A DNA stretch of 64,000 nucleotides from an uncultured Lachnospiraceae bacterium (GTDB taxonomy: Bacteria; Bacillota; Clostridia; Lachnospirales; Lachnospiraceae), in contig CAJUQJ010000002.1 of the NCBI GenBank assembly GCA_910588215.1, positions 62,001-126,000 of the forward strand, read 5' to 3'. Both the position numbers and the translations under genes were made by a program. Below are positions 17,340 through 26,187 of the stretch, piece by piece. The notes below the pieces were generated by a model. It had not been told where the DNA came from and searched no databases. It worked only from the letters and a program-made list of their open reading frames with translations. Within the stretch, counting starts at the first letter, position 1; the number at the start of each line of letters is the position of its first letter.

Positions 17340-18458
17340 CTAAATCTGAACAAGCTCATATTGATCTGTACCCAAACCAAGCTTCACCGCGTGAGCAATA
17401 CAGCTCTTCCACTCCGTATCCGGATGTGTCATATGGAAGTGGTCATGTCCCTCTTTATTGCCATGCTTCTTCAGGTTCTCACCCAAAACACTGCTTTCCA
17501 CCGGTGTCATCTGATTGCACAGATCCGCGCACGCCTGATCCAACGCCACCGGATCGAAAGAAGCAAGCATTCCTACATTGGGAATGATCGGAATATCATT
17601 CTCGGAATGACAGTCACAGTTGGGTGATACGTCGCAGATAAGAGATACATGGAAGCATGGACGATCTTTGCATACCGCCAGGCTGTATTCAGCCATCTTA
17701 CAGTTAAGCACCTTCACGGAATTAGAAAGATCCGCCGTGATCGCATCCTTCGGACACGCTGCCAGACACCGTCCACAGCCGACACACTTCTCATGATCTA
17801 TATGCGCCTTACCGTTCTCTATGATCGGAGCAGCGTGTGCACATATTCTGTCACATGCGCCACAACCTATGCAGACAGACGGATCCACGCTCGGTTTACC
17901 TTCATAATGCTGCTCCATTTTACCTGCTCTCGAACCACATCCCATTCCGATATTCTTCAACGTTCCACCAAATCCGGCTGCTTCATGTCCCTTAAAATGT
18001 GTCAGCGAGATAAACACATCCGCATCCATGACTGCCTGCCCGATCTTCGCCTCTTTCACATACTCACCGTCAATCGAAACCAATGCCTCATCAGTTCCCT
18101 TCAGGCCATCTCCAATGATCACATGACATCCCGTCTGATAAGGAGAGAATCCATTAATGTATGCCGTCTCCAAATGGTCAAGGGCATTCTTCCTGCTGCC
18201 TACATACAGCGTATTGCAATCCGTCAGGAATGGTTTGCCTCCCAGTTCCTTCACATAATCAGCCACTACTCTGGCATAGTTAGGCCGCAGGAACGCCAGG
18301 TTGCCATACTCCCCAAAATGAATCTTAATCGCCGCATACTTGTCGTTGAAATCAATCTTCTCAAACCCGGCTGTCTTCATCAAACGATGCAGCTTCTGCA
18401 GAAGGTTCTCATGCGCTGTCGCCTTGAATGTTGTAAAATATACATTTGCTTTCTCCAT
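17340..18458 (-). CDS. DUF362 protein with two 4Fe-4S clusters
   Basis: Protein of 372 residues. A DUF362 domain (KIHFGEYGNLAFLRPNYARVV, THFKGHEAAGFGGTLKNIGMG) surrounds a di-cluster ferredoxin insert with CIGCGACDRICAHAAP (near residue 200) and CVGCGRCLAACPKDA (near residue 230). Such proteins are common in strict anaerobes; the function is unknown but electron transfer is likely. The start at 18458 (MEKANV) fits the family, though an ATG at 18470 lies closer to the GAAAGG site. Single gene with its own promoter and a leader palindrome. Confidence 0.85.
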   Translation of the reverse strand: MEKANVYFTTFKATAHENLLQKLHRLMKTAGFEKIDFNDKYAAIKIHFGEYGNLAFLRPNYARVVADYVKELGGKPFLTDCNTLYVGSRKNALDHLETAYINGFSPYQTGCHVIIGDGLKGTDEALVSIDGEYVKEAKIGQAVMDADVFISLTHFKGHEAAGFGGTLKNIGMGCGSRAGKMEQHYEGKPSVDPSVCIGCGACDRICAHAAPIIENGKAHIDHEKCVGCGRCLAACPKDAITADLSNSVKVLNCKMAEYSLAVCKDRPCFHVSLICDVSPNCDCHSENDIPIIPNVGMLASFDPVALDQACADLCNQMTPVESSVLGENLKKHGNKEGHDHFHMTHPDTEWKSCIAHAVKLGLGTDQYELVQI

Positions 18459-18516
18459 AGTAATAACCATACCTTTCTCAGCCTGCGGCATTTGCTGCCA
18501 CAAAGCACAAATTTAC

Positions 18517-18588
18517 CTGTGAAAAATTAATTTTCACAGTACACTACCTCCGTTTACTCATTATGATCTGAACATTTTCTTATCACAA
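18517..18588 (-). promoter_or_regulatory. Promoter and 23-bp palindromic operator of the DUF362 gene
   Basis: On the minus strand -35 TTGTGA (18583-18588) and -10 CATAAT (18560-18565) have a 17-bp spacer. Downstream, CTGTGAAAA and TTTTCACAG are exact arms around five bases (18517-18539), about +14 to +36. The placement suggests a repressor site in the leader; TGTGA/TCACA half-sites recall Crp/Fnr-type sites, but the spacing is longer. The rest of this gap up to 18680 shows nothing else. Confidence 0.5.
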
Positions 18589-18684
18589 TGTAAAAATTTT
18601 ATCATATCTAAGCCTTTACTGCTAGCCGTCATTTCAAAAATTTCAACAATTTTGGCTCAATTCATCGTTTCCATAGTTTTTGGC

Positions 18685-18713
18685 TTGCCAAACATACGTT
18701 CGCGTGTTATGCT
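18685..18713 (+). promoter_or_regulatory. LexA (SOS) box within the promoter of the polymerase gene
   Basis: -35 TTGCCA (18685-18690), 17-bp spacer, -10 TATGCT (18708-18713). Across the -35/spacer lies CAAACATACGTTCG (18689-18702), whose complement CGAACGTATGTTTG fits the Gram-positive LexA consensus CGAACRNRYGTTYG. LexA bound here would block RNA polymerase. Confidence 0.8.
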
Positions 18714-18819
18714 TTGTATAATTGCTGTCATTGCATGATCCGGTAATGGACTGACAGCGCTGCCGTATGTGGCCTGACGCTGAAATATTCTTTCATAATT
18801 CCGTGCAGGGAGTATTATC

Positions 18820-20085
18820 ATGAAACAACGCACCTACCTATGTATCGATCTGAAATCCTTCTACGCTTCCGTGGAATGTGTGTCCAGAGGTCTGGATCCC
18901 ATGACTGAAAATCTGGTGGTAGCCGATCCTGAACGCACCGAGAAGACGATCTGCCTTGCCATCACACCTGCCATGAAGGCACTTGGCATCAAGAATCGCT
19001 GCCGCCTTTTTGAGATTCCGAAGCATGTAAAGTATATCGTTGCCCCGCCCCGTATGCAGAAATATATCGATACCGCCGCCGATATTTACAGTATCTATCT
19101 GAACTATATTTCCAAAGAAGACATCCATGTGTACTCCATCGACGAAGCTTTCATGGATGTGACTGACTATCTGGAACTGTACCACATCTCTGCCCGCGAA
19201 TTGGGGCTGCGAATCATGGCAGATATCTTCCGTATCACCAAGATTCGTGCCACCTGTGGCGTCGGCACGAACCTTTATCTGGCCAAGGTAGCTTTGGATA
19301 TCACTGCTAAGCACGCAGAAGATTTTATCGGCGAACTGGACGAAAGCAGCTACCGGACACTGTTGTGGAACCATCGGCCTCTCACCGATTTCTGGCGGAT
19401 CGGCTCCGGCACTGCAAGACGGCTGGAACCCTACGGCATCCGCACTATGAGAGATCTCGCACAGGCCGACGAAGACTTCCTTTATCGGCTTTTCGGCATT
19501 GACGCCGAGCTCCTGATCGACCACGCCTGGGGCCGTGAACCCGTTACCATGGCTGATATCAAATCCTACAGATCGCACACCAACTGTCTGAGCAGCGGGC
19601 AGGTACTGGGCAGTGACTATTCTTACGAAAAAGGATTGCTCGTTGCCAAGGAAATGATGGATCTGCTCTGCCTGGATCTGGTAGAAAAGAATCTGGTCAC
19701 CAGCTCCATCACTCTTCACGTAGGCTATGCCAACCGGCTCAATGTTCCTTCCGCCCACGGTACTGCCGCTGCTGACGTGGAGACCAACTCCGATCTTCTA
19801 CTCATACCCGTAGTGACAGATCTTTACCGGCAGATCGTTGATCCGGCTTACCCGGTCCATCGCATCAATATCACCTGCAACAATGTGATGCCGGAGGAAT
19901 ACCACCAATATAATTTCTTCATTGACAGCGCACAGTTAGAGCGCAGCCGCAAGATACAGCAGGCTGTCATCAGCATCAAGAACAAGTTCGGCAAGGACGC
20001 CATCTTAAAGGGCATGAACCTGGAAGAAGGCGCCACCACCAAAGAACGGAATCATCAGATCGGAGGGCACAAAAGTGGCGAGTAA
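18820..20085 (+). CDS. Y-family DNA polymerase (UvrX/UmuC-like), SOS-inducible
   Basis: Translesion polymerase of 421 residues. The catalytic motifs are CIDLKSFYASVECV (first metal-binding Asp) and SIDEAFMDVT (Asp-Glu pair); a helix-hairpin-helix (LTDFWRIGSGTARRLEPYGI) and the little-finger domain follow. It resembles the Firmicutes UvrX/YqjW group rather than classic DinB. A LexA box overlaps its promoter, so it should be induced by DNA damage. The gene overlaps the next one (YolD) by 11 bp, a pairing usual for this group. Confidence 0.92.
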   Translation: MKQRTYLCIDLKSFYASVECVSRGLDPMTENLVVADPERTEKTICLAITPAMKALGIKNRCRLFEIPKHVKYIVAPPRMQKYIDTAADIYSIYLNYISKEDIHVYSIDEAFMDVTDYLELYHISARELGLRIMADIFRITKIRATCGVGTNLYLAKVALDITAKHAEDFIGELDESSYRTLLWNHRPLTDFWRIGSGTARRLEPYGIRTMRDLAQADEDFLYRLFGIDAELLIDHAWGREPVTMADIKSYRSHTNCLSSGQVLGSDYSYEKGLLVAKEMMDLLCLDLVEKNLVTSSITLHVGYANRLNVPSAHGTAAADVETNSDLLLIPVVTDLYRQIVDPAYPVHRINITCNNVMPEEYHQYNFFIDSAQLERSRKIQQAVISIKNKFGKDAILKGMNLEEGATTKERNHQIGGHKSGE

Positions 20086-20401
20086 ACCCAAACACAAAAT
20101 GCCAATAGAAGACAGGGCCAAGCAATTTATGCCCTTCGCAGCCTTAAAGGGTCTGCCGGACGCACTGGCTGCCCGTGAGAAGATCACCGTGCCAAGAATA
20201 GAATTATCTGAGGAGATGGCAGAAGAGCTGGACCGCAAAATGCACTGCCTGATCAAAGGCCAGATCGCCTCCGTCGTTTATTTCAATAAAGACGAATACA
20301 TTAAAGTAACCGGCATGGTCGCCCGAATTGACGAAACCAGCCGGTTGCTTCAGATTGTAAATACTAAAATTGCATTCGATGATATACTGGATATCACATA
20401 A
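20075..20401 (+). CDS. YolD-like protein
   Basis: Small protein of 108 residues with the YolD-like features DRAKQFMPFAALKGLPDAL near the N-terminus and a compact beta-rich C-terminal part (IASVVYFNKDEYIKVTGMVARID). The start is GTG at 20075 with GGAGGG upstream, inside the end of the polymerase gene. YolD-like proteins are encoded next to Y-family polymerases in Firmicutes and have been proposed to act as UmuD-like partners. It should share the SOS promoter. Confidence 0.85.
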   Translation: MASKPKHKMPIEDRAKQFMPFAALKGLPDALAAREKITVPRIELSEEMAEELDRKMHCLIKGQIASVVYFNKDEYIKVTGMVARIDETSRLLQIVNTKIAFDDILDIT

Positions 20402-20403
20402 GA

Positions 20404-21744
20404 TCAGAAAACCTTAAGATACTCATCGTATTCCTCATACGTAACGGTTACCCATCCTTCTTCATAGTTGAATCCGATCTCCATTCCCTTAGGAGTATAG
20501 AAAACAATAATATTTGAAGAGTTAAAGTGATCCGTGATCTCCTGGTCAGTCATACCTGTAAGATAGATGATCTCACCATTTTGCACATCGCTCTTCTTTC
20601 TGAACTCCACGGAAAAGTCATCGTCGATACTCAGCATGTTCTCATTCTCCAAAATGACACCGTTCTCCATATCGATATTGATACTGTACAGAAATGCTTC
20701 ATTATAATAATCGGTATATATATACTCCGCAAAAGCGATACTCATCTTCTCTTCATCCATATAGGTGACATATCCGGAAGAAAGCGCAGAAAAATACCCA
20801 TTATACTCATCCATATAATCCGCATATTCTTCCTCGAAATAATCTTTAAACAGATCGATCTCCTCTGCTATCACACTATTCAAATGCTTCAGATTCGGTA
20901 CCTTGTCGCCTTTGATCACCGGATAGGACACCATGATCTCCACATTATCATTATCGGTGTCATATTCATAATGCTCAAATTCTACGGAATAAGAAAGATC
21001 CGTCTTGATATCGTCGTGCAGCGTATAATACTGATCATTGTCATAATCATAATCATTCCCATCGCCAAAATCATCATTATTATAACCATCGTTAAAGTAA
21101 TCGTCATTAAAGTAACCATCGTTAAAATAATCGTCGTTAAAGTAATCGTCATTAAAGTAATCATCGTAATCGTATTCATCATAATTAAAATAACCATCAT
21201 GATCGTATTCATCATCAAAGCGATCACGATCATACGAGTCTATCTCTTCTTCACTGCTCTTCTGCCGTTTCTCCTGCCTGTCATCATTAAACTCATGCTC
21301 TTCAAAACCATTATGAGACTTTTCCCATCTTTCGGCGTACAGTGATACCACTCTATAAGTCAGGGCAAAAACAGCGATCAGAAACAGGATCACGATAACC
21401 GCGGCGATCCCAATGATCAATGGAATGTTATTATTCTTGGCCGGCCGTGCCAAGGGGCTGTACTGCGTATTTCGATAAGGATCATCATAATAGGAGTTAT
21501 TGCCATAACAATTGCTATTATAAGAGTCGCTATGATAGGGAGCATTCTGATAATTCTGCTGCCCATTCAGATCATTTGCATCCTGTGCCTGCTCCACATC
21601 CTGCAAATCTATAGTCTGCCCTGCTGCAGTGTCCGCCATAGAACAGACTCCTGAATCTTCTCTGGACGATGATTCCTCGGAAAGCATATCTATTTCTTCC
21701 CTGTTACTGTTATTACGATCCTCAAACTCTTCCGGTCGGCTCAT
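20404..21744 (-). CDS. Membrane-anchored protein with Asp/Tyr-rich repeats and a DUF3298-like outer domain
   Basis: Protein of 446 residues with three parts. A cytoplasmic, Asn/Ser/Gln/Asp-rich N-terminus (1-105) is followed by one transmembrane helix (about 107-132, IPLIIGIAAVIVILFLIAV). Next comes an extremely acidic low-complexity stretch (about 145-235) with tandem DYFND/GYFND units. The C-terminal domain (about 245-446) resembles DUF3298/RsiV-type domains (YPVIKGDKVPNLKHLNSVIAEEI). The type II topology places the acidic repeats outside. Function unknown; the acidic outer segment might bind cations or the wall. It stands alone after cinA and ends 2 bp from the convergent YolD gene. Confidence 0.75.
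   Translation of the reverse strand: MSRPEEFEDRNNSNREEIDMLSEESSSREDSGVCSMADTAAGQTIDLQDVEQAQDANDLNGQQNYQNAPYHSDSYNSNCYGNNSYYDDPYRNTQYSPLARPAKNNNIPLIIGIAAVIVILFLIAVFALTYRVVSLYAERWEKSHNGFEEHEFNDDRQEKRQKSSEEEIDSYDRDRFDDEYDHDGYFNYDEYDYDDYFNDDYFNDDYFNDGYFNDDYFNDGYNNDDFGDGNDYDYDNDQYYTLHDDIKTDLSYSVEFEHYEYDTDNDNVEIMVSYPVIKGDKVPNLKHLNSVIAEEIDLFKDYFEEEYADYMDEYNGYFSALSSGYVTYMDEEKMSIAFAEYIYTDYYNEAFLYSINIDMENGVILENENMLSIDDDFSVEFRKKSDVQNGEIIYLTGMTDQEITDHFNSSNIIVFYTPKGMEIGFNYEEGWVTVTYEEYDEYLKVF
21086..21160 (-). repeat. Five tandem 15-bp units encoding the DYFND repeats
   Basis: Consecutive 15-base units at 21086, 21101, 21116, 21131 and 21146 differ at only a few positions (for example TCGTCATTAAAGTAA on the plus strand). 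They keep frame, so changes in copy number would lengthen or shorten the protein by five residues. Confidence 0.9.
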
Positions 21745-21781
21745 TTATTTTCCCCTTTGCCTTTCAATTACATGCGCTATT

Positions 21782-23053
21782 TTACTTATCTTTCCCGCCA
21801 AACGTCACTTCACTGTAATACTGTAAAATACATTCCCGCATCAATGACAACGCGGCTGAGACCGTATTATCCCTGATCTTGGCACGATCACCGCTGAAAA
21901 GACATTTCTTGACCGTATACCTTCCACATACATAACACCCGATATACACCAAGCCAACCGGCTTCTCTTCCGTACCGCCGTCAGGTCCGGCAATGCCGGT
22001 AACACTGACCACCACATCCGCCTTAGACACTGTAGCTGCGCCCTTCGCCATGTCTCTGGCAACCGTCTCACTGACTGCCCCATGCTTGGCCAGTGTATTC
22101 TTCTTGACTCCCAACAGTCTTCGCTTGGCCTTATTGGAATATGTGATATACCCGGATTTGAAGACCTCAGACACACCCGGTACATTGATCAACCTGGCCG
22201 CTACAAGTCCGCCTGTGCAGGATTCTACCGTGCTCACTGTCAGTCCATTGGCCAGCAGAAGATCCACCACCGCTTTCTCCAGTGTCACATCATCTTCCGT
22301 TGTATAGATATTATTACCAAAACGCCCTTTTAATTCCTTGACCATGGGTTTTACCAGCTTTCTGGCCGCCTTCTCATCCTCGGCCCGGGCTGTCACCCGC
22401 AGATGCACCTCTCCGGTCTTAGCATAGGTGGCTAATGTCGGATTGCTCTGCTCTCTGATCAGATCCGCCACCATGGTCTCTGCCTTGCTCTCTCCCACTC
22501 CGCAGATCTTCACTGTCTGTGAATAGATCACACAGGACTGCAGACTGCTTAAATATGGCATGATCGACGTCTCAAACATAGGAATCATCTCATTCGGCGG
22601 TCCAGGCATCAGTATCACATGTTTGCCGTTTTCCGCCATGATGATGCCCGGCGCCGTGCCGTTGGGATTAGCCACCACGATACAGCCCTCCGGCACCATG
22701 GCCTGCTTCCAGTTATTATCTGTGATCTCCAGCCCTCTTTTTTCAAAAAAGTTCTGGATAGCTGCCTTACTCTCCTCATGAAGGTATAACGTCTTGTTCA
22801 TTACCCTGGCCGCCACTTCCTTCGTCAGGTCATCCTGGGTCGGCCCAAGTCCTCCTGACAAGAGCAGGATATCGGCCCTGCCAAGAGCCGTCTTTATCGT
22901 CTCGTACAGCCTGTCCTCATTGTCACCCACCACATCCTGATAGTAACAGGAAAGGCCAAGCCCCGCACATTTCTCGGACAGGAAAGCCGCGTTGGTATTC
23001 ACGATATTGCCCAATAGAATCTCTGTTCCCACTGAAATCAGTTCTACGATCAT
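21782..23053 (-). CDS. cinA: CinA family protein (competence/damage-inducible; NMN amidohydrolase type)
   Basis: 423 residues: an N-terminal molybdopterin-binding-like COG1058 domain (ELISVGTEILLGNIVNTNAAFLSEKCA, LSGGLGPTQDDLTKEV, MPGPPNEMIPMF) and a C-terminal nicotinamide-nucleotide amidohydrolase domain (TVESCTGGLVAARLINVPG, VSVTGIAGPDGGTEEKPVGLVYIG). Family members recycle pyridine nucleotides or repair damaged cofactors. Last gene of the housekeeping operon, 29 bp after pgsA. GAAGG lies at good distance from the ATG. Confidence 0.93.
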   Translation of the reverse strand: MIVELISVGTEILLGNIVNTNAAFLSEKCAGLGLSCYYQDVVGDNEDRLYETIKTALGRADILLLSGGLGPTQDDLTKEVAARVMNKTLYLHEESKAAIQNFFEKRGLEITDNNWKQAMVPEGCIVVANPNGTAPGIIMAENGKHVILMPGPPNEMIPMFETSIMPYLSSLQSCVIYSQTVKICGVGESKAETMVADLIREQSNPTLATYAKTGEVHLRVTARAEDEKAARKLVKPMVKELKGRFGNNIYTTEDDVTLEKAVVDLLLANGLTVSTVESCTGGLVAARLINVPGVSEVFKSGYITYSNKAKRRLLGVKKNTLAKHGAVSETVARDMAKGAATVSKADVVVSVTGIAGPDGGTEEKPVGLVYIGCYVCGRYTVKKCLFSGDRAKIRDNTVSAALSLMRECILQYYSEVTFGGKDK

Positions 23054-23082
23054 ATGCTCATCCTTCTATGTTCTCTCTACGT

Positions 23083-23616
23083 TTACTTCGTATCCTTCAT
23101 AACGTCCTTGTTCTTCACCAGATAATCCACCAATGACACCACCGTCAGGATCACGGCTACCCAGGTTACGATCATAGTCAAAAGCTGCAGTTCCTCCAAA
23201 TCCGCGATCATCAGGCAGATCATAATTATCTGAAATGTCGTCTTGAACTTTCCCCAGTAACTTGCCGCTATCACTACACCATTGTCCGAAGCCACCAGCC
23301 TGAAACCGCTGATGATAAACTCTCTGGCGATGATGACGATGACCATCCAGGCCGGGATCCTTTCAAGCGCTACAAGACAGATCAACGCAGAACATACCAG
23401 CAGTTTATCAGCCAGCGGATCCATAAACTTGCCAAAGTTCGTCACCAGATTGTATTTGCGGGCGATCTTGCCGTCCAACAGGTCTGTCAGACTTGCAACA
23501 ATAAAAATAGCAAGTGCTATCCACTTATCTACAGATGTTATGTCAACTAAAAGGAACACCACAAAAAAAGGGATCAAGATCACACGAAACATTGTCAATT
23601 TATTCGGTAAATTCAT
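23083..23616 (-). CDS. pgsA: CDP-diacylglycerol--glycerol-3-phosphate 3-phosphatidyltransferase
   Basis: Membrane enzyme of 177 residues that makes phosphatidylglycerophosphate, the precursor of phosphatidylglycerol and cardiolipin. The CDP-alcohol phosphotransferase motif DGKIARKYNLVTNFGKFMDPLADK is present, with its metal-binding Asp residues, in a background of five to six transmembrane helices. The first residues NLPNKLTMFR are typical of the family. It overlaps rimO by 17 bp. Confidence 0.95.
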   Translation of the reverse strand: MNLPNKLTMFRVILIPFFVVFLLVDITSVDKWIALAIFIVASLTDLLDGKIARKYNLVTNFGKFMDPLADKLLVCSALICLVALERIPAWMVIVIIAREFIISGFRLVASDNGVVIAASYWGKFKTTFQIIMICLMIADLEELQLLTMIVTWVAVILTVVSLVDYLVKNKDVMKDTK

Positions 23617-24946
23617 CTTCTACTAACACTCCCATCAAATCATATTCATAGACGCCATTAACTTTCACTTTGACAAAGTCACCGGTCAGCAGCTCCCGTC
23701 CCGTATTCACGAACAACAGCCCATCCACTCCTGGGGCGTCTTTGTATGTCCGCGCCACATAAGCGTTCTCATCGACAACTTTGCCCTCTATCACTGCTGT
23801 GACCACTTTGCCGACCATATCCTGTGCCGCTGCAAAAGCGATCTCCTGCTGCAGTTCCATCAATTCTGCAAACCGCTGCTGTTTGACTTCTTCTTCAATC
23901 TGGTCTTCCATCAGCGCCGCCGGCGTATCTTCCTCCTGAGAATAGGGGAACACTCCAAGTCTGTCAAACTCCATGCGATCGATAAAATCAAGCAGTTGTT
24001 CGTGATCCTCCTGTGTCTCACCCGGAAAACCCGTGATCAGCGTAGTCCGCAGACAGATATCCGGAATCTCCTGACGCAGCCTGCCGATCGTCTGCTCCAG
24101 TTGCTCCCTGTCCGTCCTACGTCCCATCCTGCGCAGTATCCTGTCAGACGCATGTTGAATGGGCAGATCCAGATAATGACAGATTTTCTTCTCCTGCCGT
24201 ATCGTCTCGATCAGTGCTCCATCAATCTCCTCCGGATAACAGTACAGGATCCGTATCCAATACAATCCGCTGATCTCGCATAACCTATGCAGCAATTCCG
24301 ACAGAGACTTATGTCCGTACAGATCCACCCCGTACAGTGTCGTCTCCTGGGCTACCAGAATCAATTCCCTGACTCCTTGCTCAGCCAGCTTCTCCGCCTC
24401 CTGCACCAGATCCTCCATCGGTACGCTGCGGTAATTCCCCCGCACCTTGGGAATGATACAGTAGGTGCAGTGCTTATCGCACCCCTCCGCGATCTTCAGA
24501 TAAGCATAATGGCCGCCGGTAGTGACCACACGATCCACACCGGTCAAGGGTTTCTCATCCAGGCTTTTATAACGATTGGTCCTAATACCCTGCCCCACTT
24601 CCTCCAGGGTCTTCGCGATCTCATCGATCGCCATCGTCCCCAGGATAGCATCCACCTCCGGAATCTCTGCCTGAATCTCCTCTTTGTATCGCTGAGCAAG
24701 ACATCCTGTAACAATCAGACTTTCGATAGCGCCGCTTTTCTTAAGCTCTGCCATCTCAAGAATCGTATTGATGCTCTCTTCCTTAGCATCGTTGATGAAG
24801 CAACATGTGTTGATCACCACAACGTCTGCCTCACGCTCATCGTCGGTAAATTCATAACTGCTTTTTGCAAGCAGCCCCAGCATCATCTCGGAATCTACCA
24901 GATTCTTGTCACATCCGAGAGACACGAACAATATCTTCTTTTTCAT
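23600..24946 (-). CDS. rimO: Ribosomal protein S12 methylthiotransferase RimO
   Basis: Radical-SAM enzyme of 448 residues that adds a methylthio group to an Asp of ribosomal protein S12. The N-terminal UPF0004 domain (SLGCDKNLVDSEMMLGLL, INTCCFINDAKEES) has three Cys for the auxiliary cluster. The radical-SAM motif CDKHCTYCIIPKVRGNYRS follows, and a C-terminal TRAM domain ends the protein. It starts 2 bp after the rpoZ stop, so translation is coupled. Confidence 0.95.
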   Translation of the reverse strand: MKKKILFVSLGCDKNLVDSEMMLGLLAKSSYEFTDDEREADVVVINTCCFINDAKEESINTILEMAELKKSGAIESLIVTGCLAQRYKEEIQAEIPEVDAILGTMAIDEIAKTLEEVGQGIRTNRYKSLDEKPLTGVDRVVTTGGHYAYLKIAEGCDKHCTYCIIPKVRGNYRSVPMEDLVQEAEKLAEQGVRELILVAQETTLYGVDLYGHKSLSELLHRLCEISGLYWIRILYCYPEEIDGALIETIRQEKKICHYLDLPIQHASDRILRRMGRRTDREQLEQTIGRLRQEIPDICLRTTLITGFPGETQEDHEQLLDFIDRMEFDRLGVFPYSQEEDTPAALMEDQIEEEVKQQRFAELMELQQEIAFAAAQDMVGKVVTAVIEGKVVDENAYVARTYKDAPGVDGLLFVNTGRELLTGDFVKVKVNGVYEYDLMGVLVEDEFTE

Positions 24947-24948
24947 TA

Positions 24949-25221
24949 TTATGCTTCTTCTTCCGTTTCCTCGTCCTGCTCGTCTTGCTCTTCCTCACCC
25001 AGAATCTTGATCTTACCCTGGTTCAACTCTTCCACAGCCACGGAAAGCGCCTTCTTACCTCTGCCGTCCACCAGTTCCTCATCGCCGGCAATGATCTGTC
25101 TCGCTCTCTTGGATGTCGCCATTACGATCGAATATCTGCTGTTTACTACCGGATCCTCTCCTTCCTCAACTCCACTGTTTACTACGTTGATCAAATCTGC
25201 ATAAGATGGGTGTAACATCAC
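24949..25221 (-). CDS. rpoZ: RNA polymerase omega subunit
   Basis: Small RNA polymerase subunit of 90 residues with the family core NSRYSIVMATSKRARQIIAGDE and AVEELNQGKIKI, and a long acidic tail (EEEQDEQDEETEEEA). It starts within the end of gmk (4-bp overlap), the gmk-rpoZ order known from Bacillus and Clostridia. Confidence 0.93.
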   Translation of the reverse strand: MMLHPSYADLINVVNSGVEEGEDPVVNSRYSIVMATSKRARQIIAGDEELVDGRGKKALSVAVEELNQGKIKILGEEEQDEQDEETEEEA

Positions 25222-25841
25222 ATTTCTCCTTCCAGTTCTTTTCTAATATTATCGATAAATTCTATATTTCTATGCGCTGCATTATGGGCTGCCATGATGA
25301 TCCTGTGTACCTCATCAACACACTTCTCCAAATTATCGTTCACCACGATATATTCATATTTCTCGATGCCCATCGCCTCCTTGGCGGCACGCTGCATACG
25401 CTTCTCGATCACTTCCGCACTCTCTGTCCCCCGGCTTTCCAGCCTGTATCTGAGTTCCTCGGCATCGGGTGTCATCACGAAAAGCGTCAGTGCATCCGGA
25501 TACTGCTGCTTCACCTTATGTGCTCCCTGAATCTCAATCTCCAGGATCACATCCCGGCCGTCCTCCAGCTGTTCCTCCACATATTCCCGCGGTGTCCCAT
25601 AATAATTATCACAATAGCAGGCATACTCGATCAAGCCGTTCTCGGCGATCTTACTCTCAAATTCCTCTTTTTTCAGGAAAAAATATTCACGGCCGTCCAC
25701 TTCTCCCGGCCTGGGTTCTCTGGTAGTTGCAGAAATAGACAATGCATACCCATCATATTTCTCCACCAGCTTCTTGACCAGGGTTCCCTTCCCCGCTCCG
25801 GAAAACCCGGATATAATGATCAAAATACCCTTACGCTTCAT
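25218..25841 (-). CDS. gmk: Guanylate kinase
   Basis: Phosphorylates GMP to GDP. 207 residues with P-loop SGFSGAGKGTLVKKL, GMP-binding ATTREPRPGEVDGREYFFL and the lid region. Overlaps remA by 11 bp and rpoZ by 4 bp in a tightly packed operon. Confidence 0.96.
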   Translation of the reverse strand: MKRKGILIIISGFSGAGKGTLVKKLVEKYDGYALSISATTREPRPGEVDGREYFFLKKEEFESKIAENGLIEYACYCDNYYGTPREYVEEQLEDGRDVILEIEIQGAHKVKQQYPDALTLFVMTPDAEELRYRLESRGTESAEVIEKRMQRAAKEAMGIEKYEYIVVNDNLEKCVDEVHRIIMAAHNAAHRNIEFIDNIRKELEGEM

Positions 25842-26091
25842 CTGACTCTCCGCCTTCCATCTGTGCTCTGCCGGAAATGGTCTCCGGAAGTAAAGCCGAC
25901 AACACGATCTGGTTGTTTTCCATCACCAGCACTGCCTTCGTTTTACGCCCTTGTGTAGCGTCTATCGCTGTTCCTGTCTCTTTTGCCTTCTGTACCATGC
26001 GCTTGATCGGCGCAGAATCCGGGCTGACGATCGCAATGATCTTTCCCGTATTCACCACATTGCCAAATCCTACATGAATCAGCCTTCCCAT
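25831..26091 (-). CDS. remA: RemA family DNA-binding regulator (DUF370)
   Basis: Small regulator of 86 residues. The family core is HVGFGNVVNTGKIIAIVSPDSAPIKRMVQKAKE and DATQGRKTKAVLVMENNQIVLSALLPETI. In Bacillus RemA activates biofilm matrix and osmoprotection genes. The start at 26091 has GAGGGG eight bases upstream; the longer ORF to 26139 has no support. The yicC-remA-gmk-rpoZ order matches Bacillus yloC-ylzA-gmk-yloH. Confidence 0.93.
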   Translation of the reverse strand: MGRLIHVGFGNVVNTGKIIAIVSPDSAPIKRMVQKAKETGTAIDATQGRKTKAVLVMENNQIVLSALLPETISGRAQMEGGESDEA

Positions 26092-26187
26092 ATTTGATGC
26101 CCCTCTTTCTCGCTGCATCCTGTTCCTGCCTGTATTCATGCCGCCCGCTTTGGTTCTTTCTCCGAAACCGACAGGCAGACATGCCGT

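Noticed and set aside
18517..18539. Crp/Fnr site
   Set aside because: The TGTGA/TCACA half-sites are 11 bp apart, while the family consensus has 6; left as an unnamed operator.
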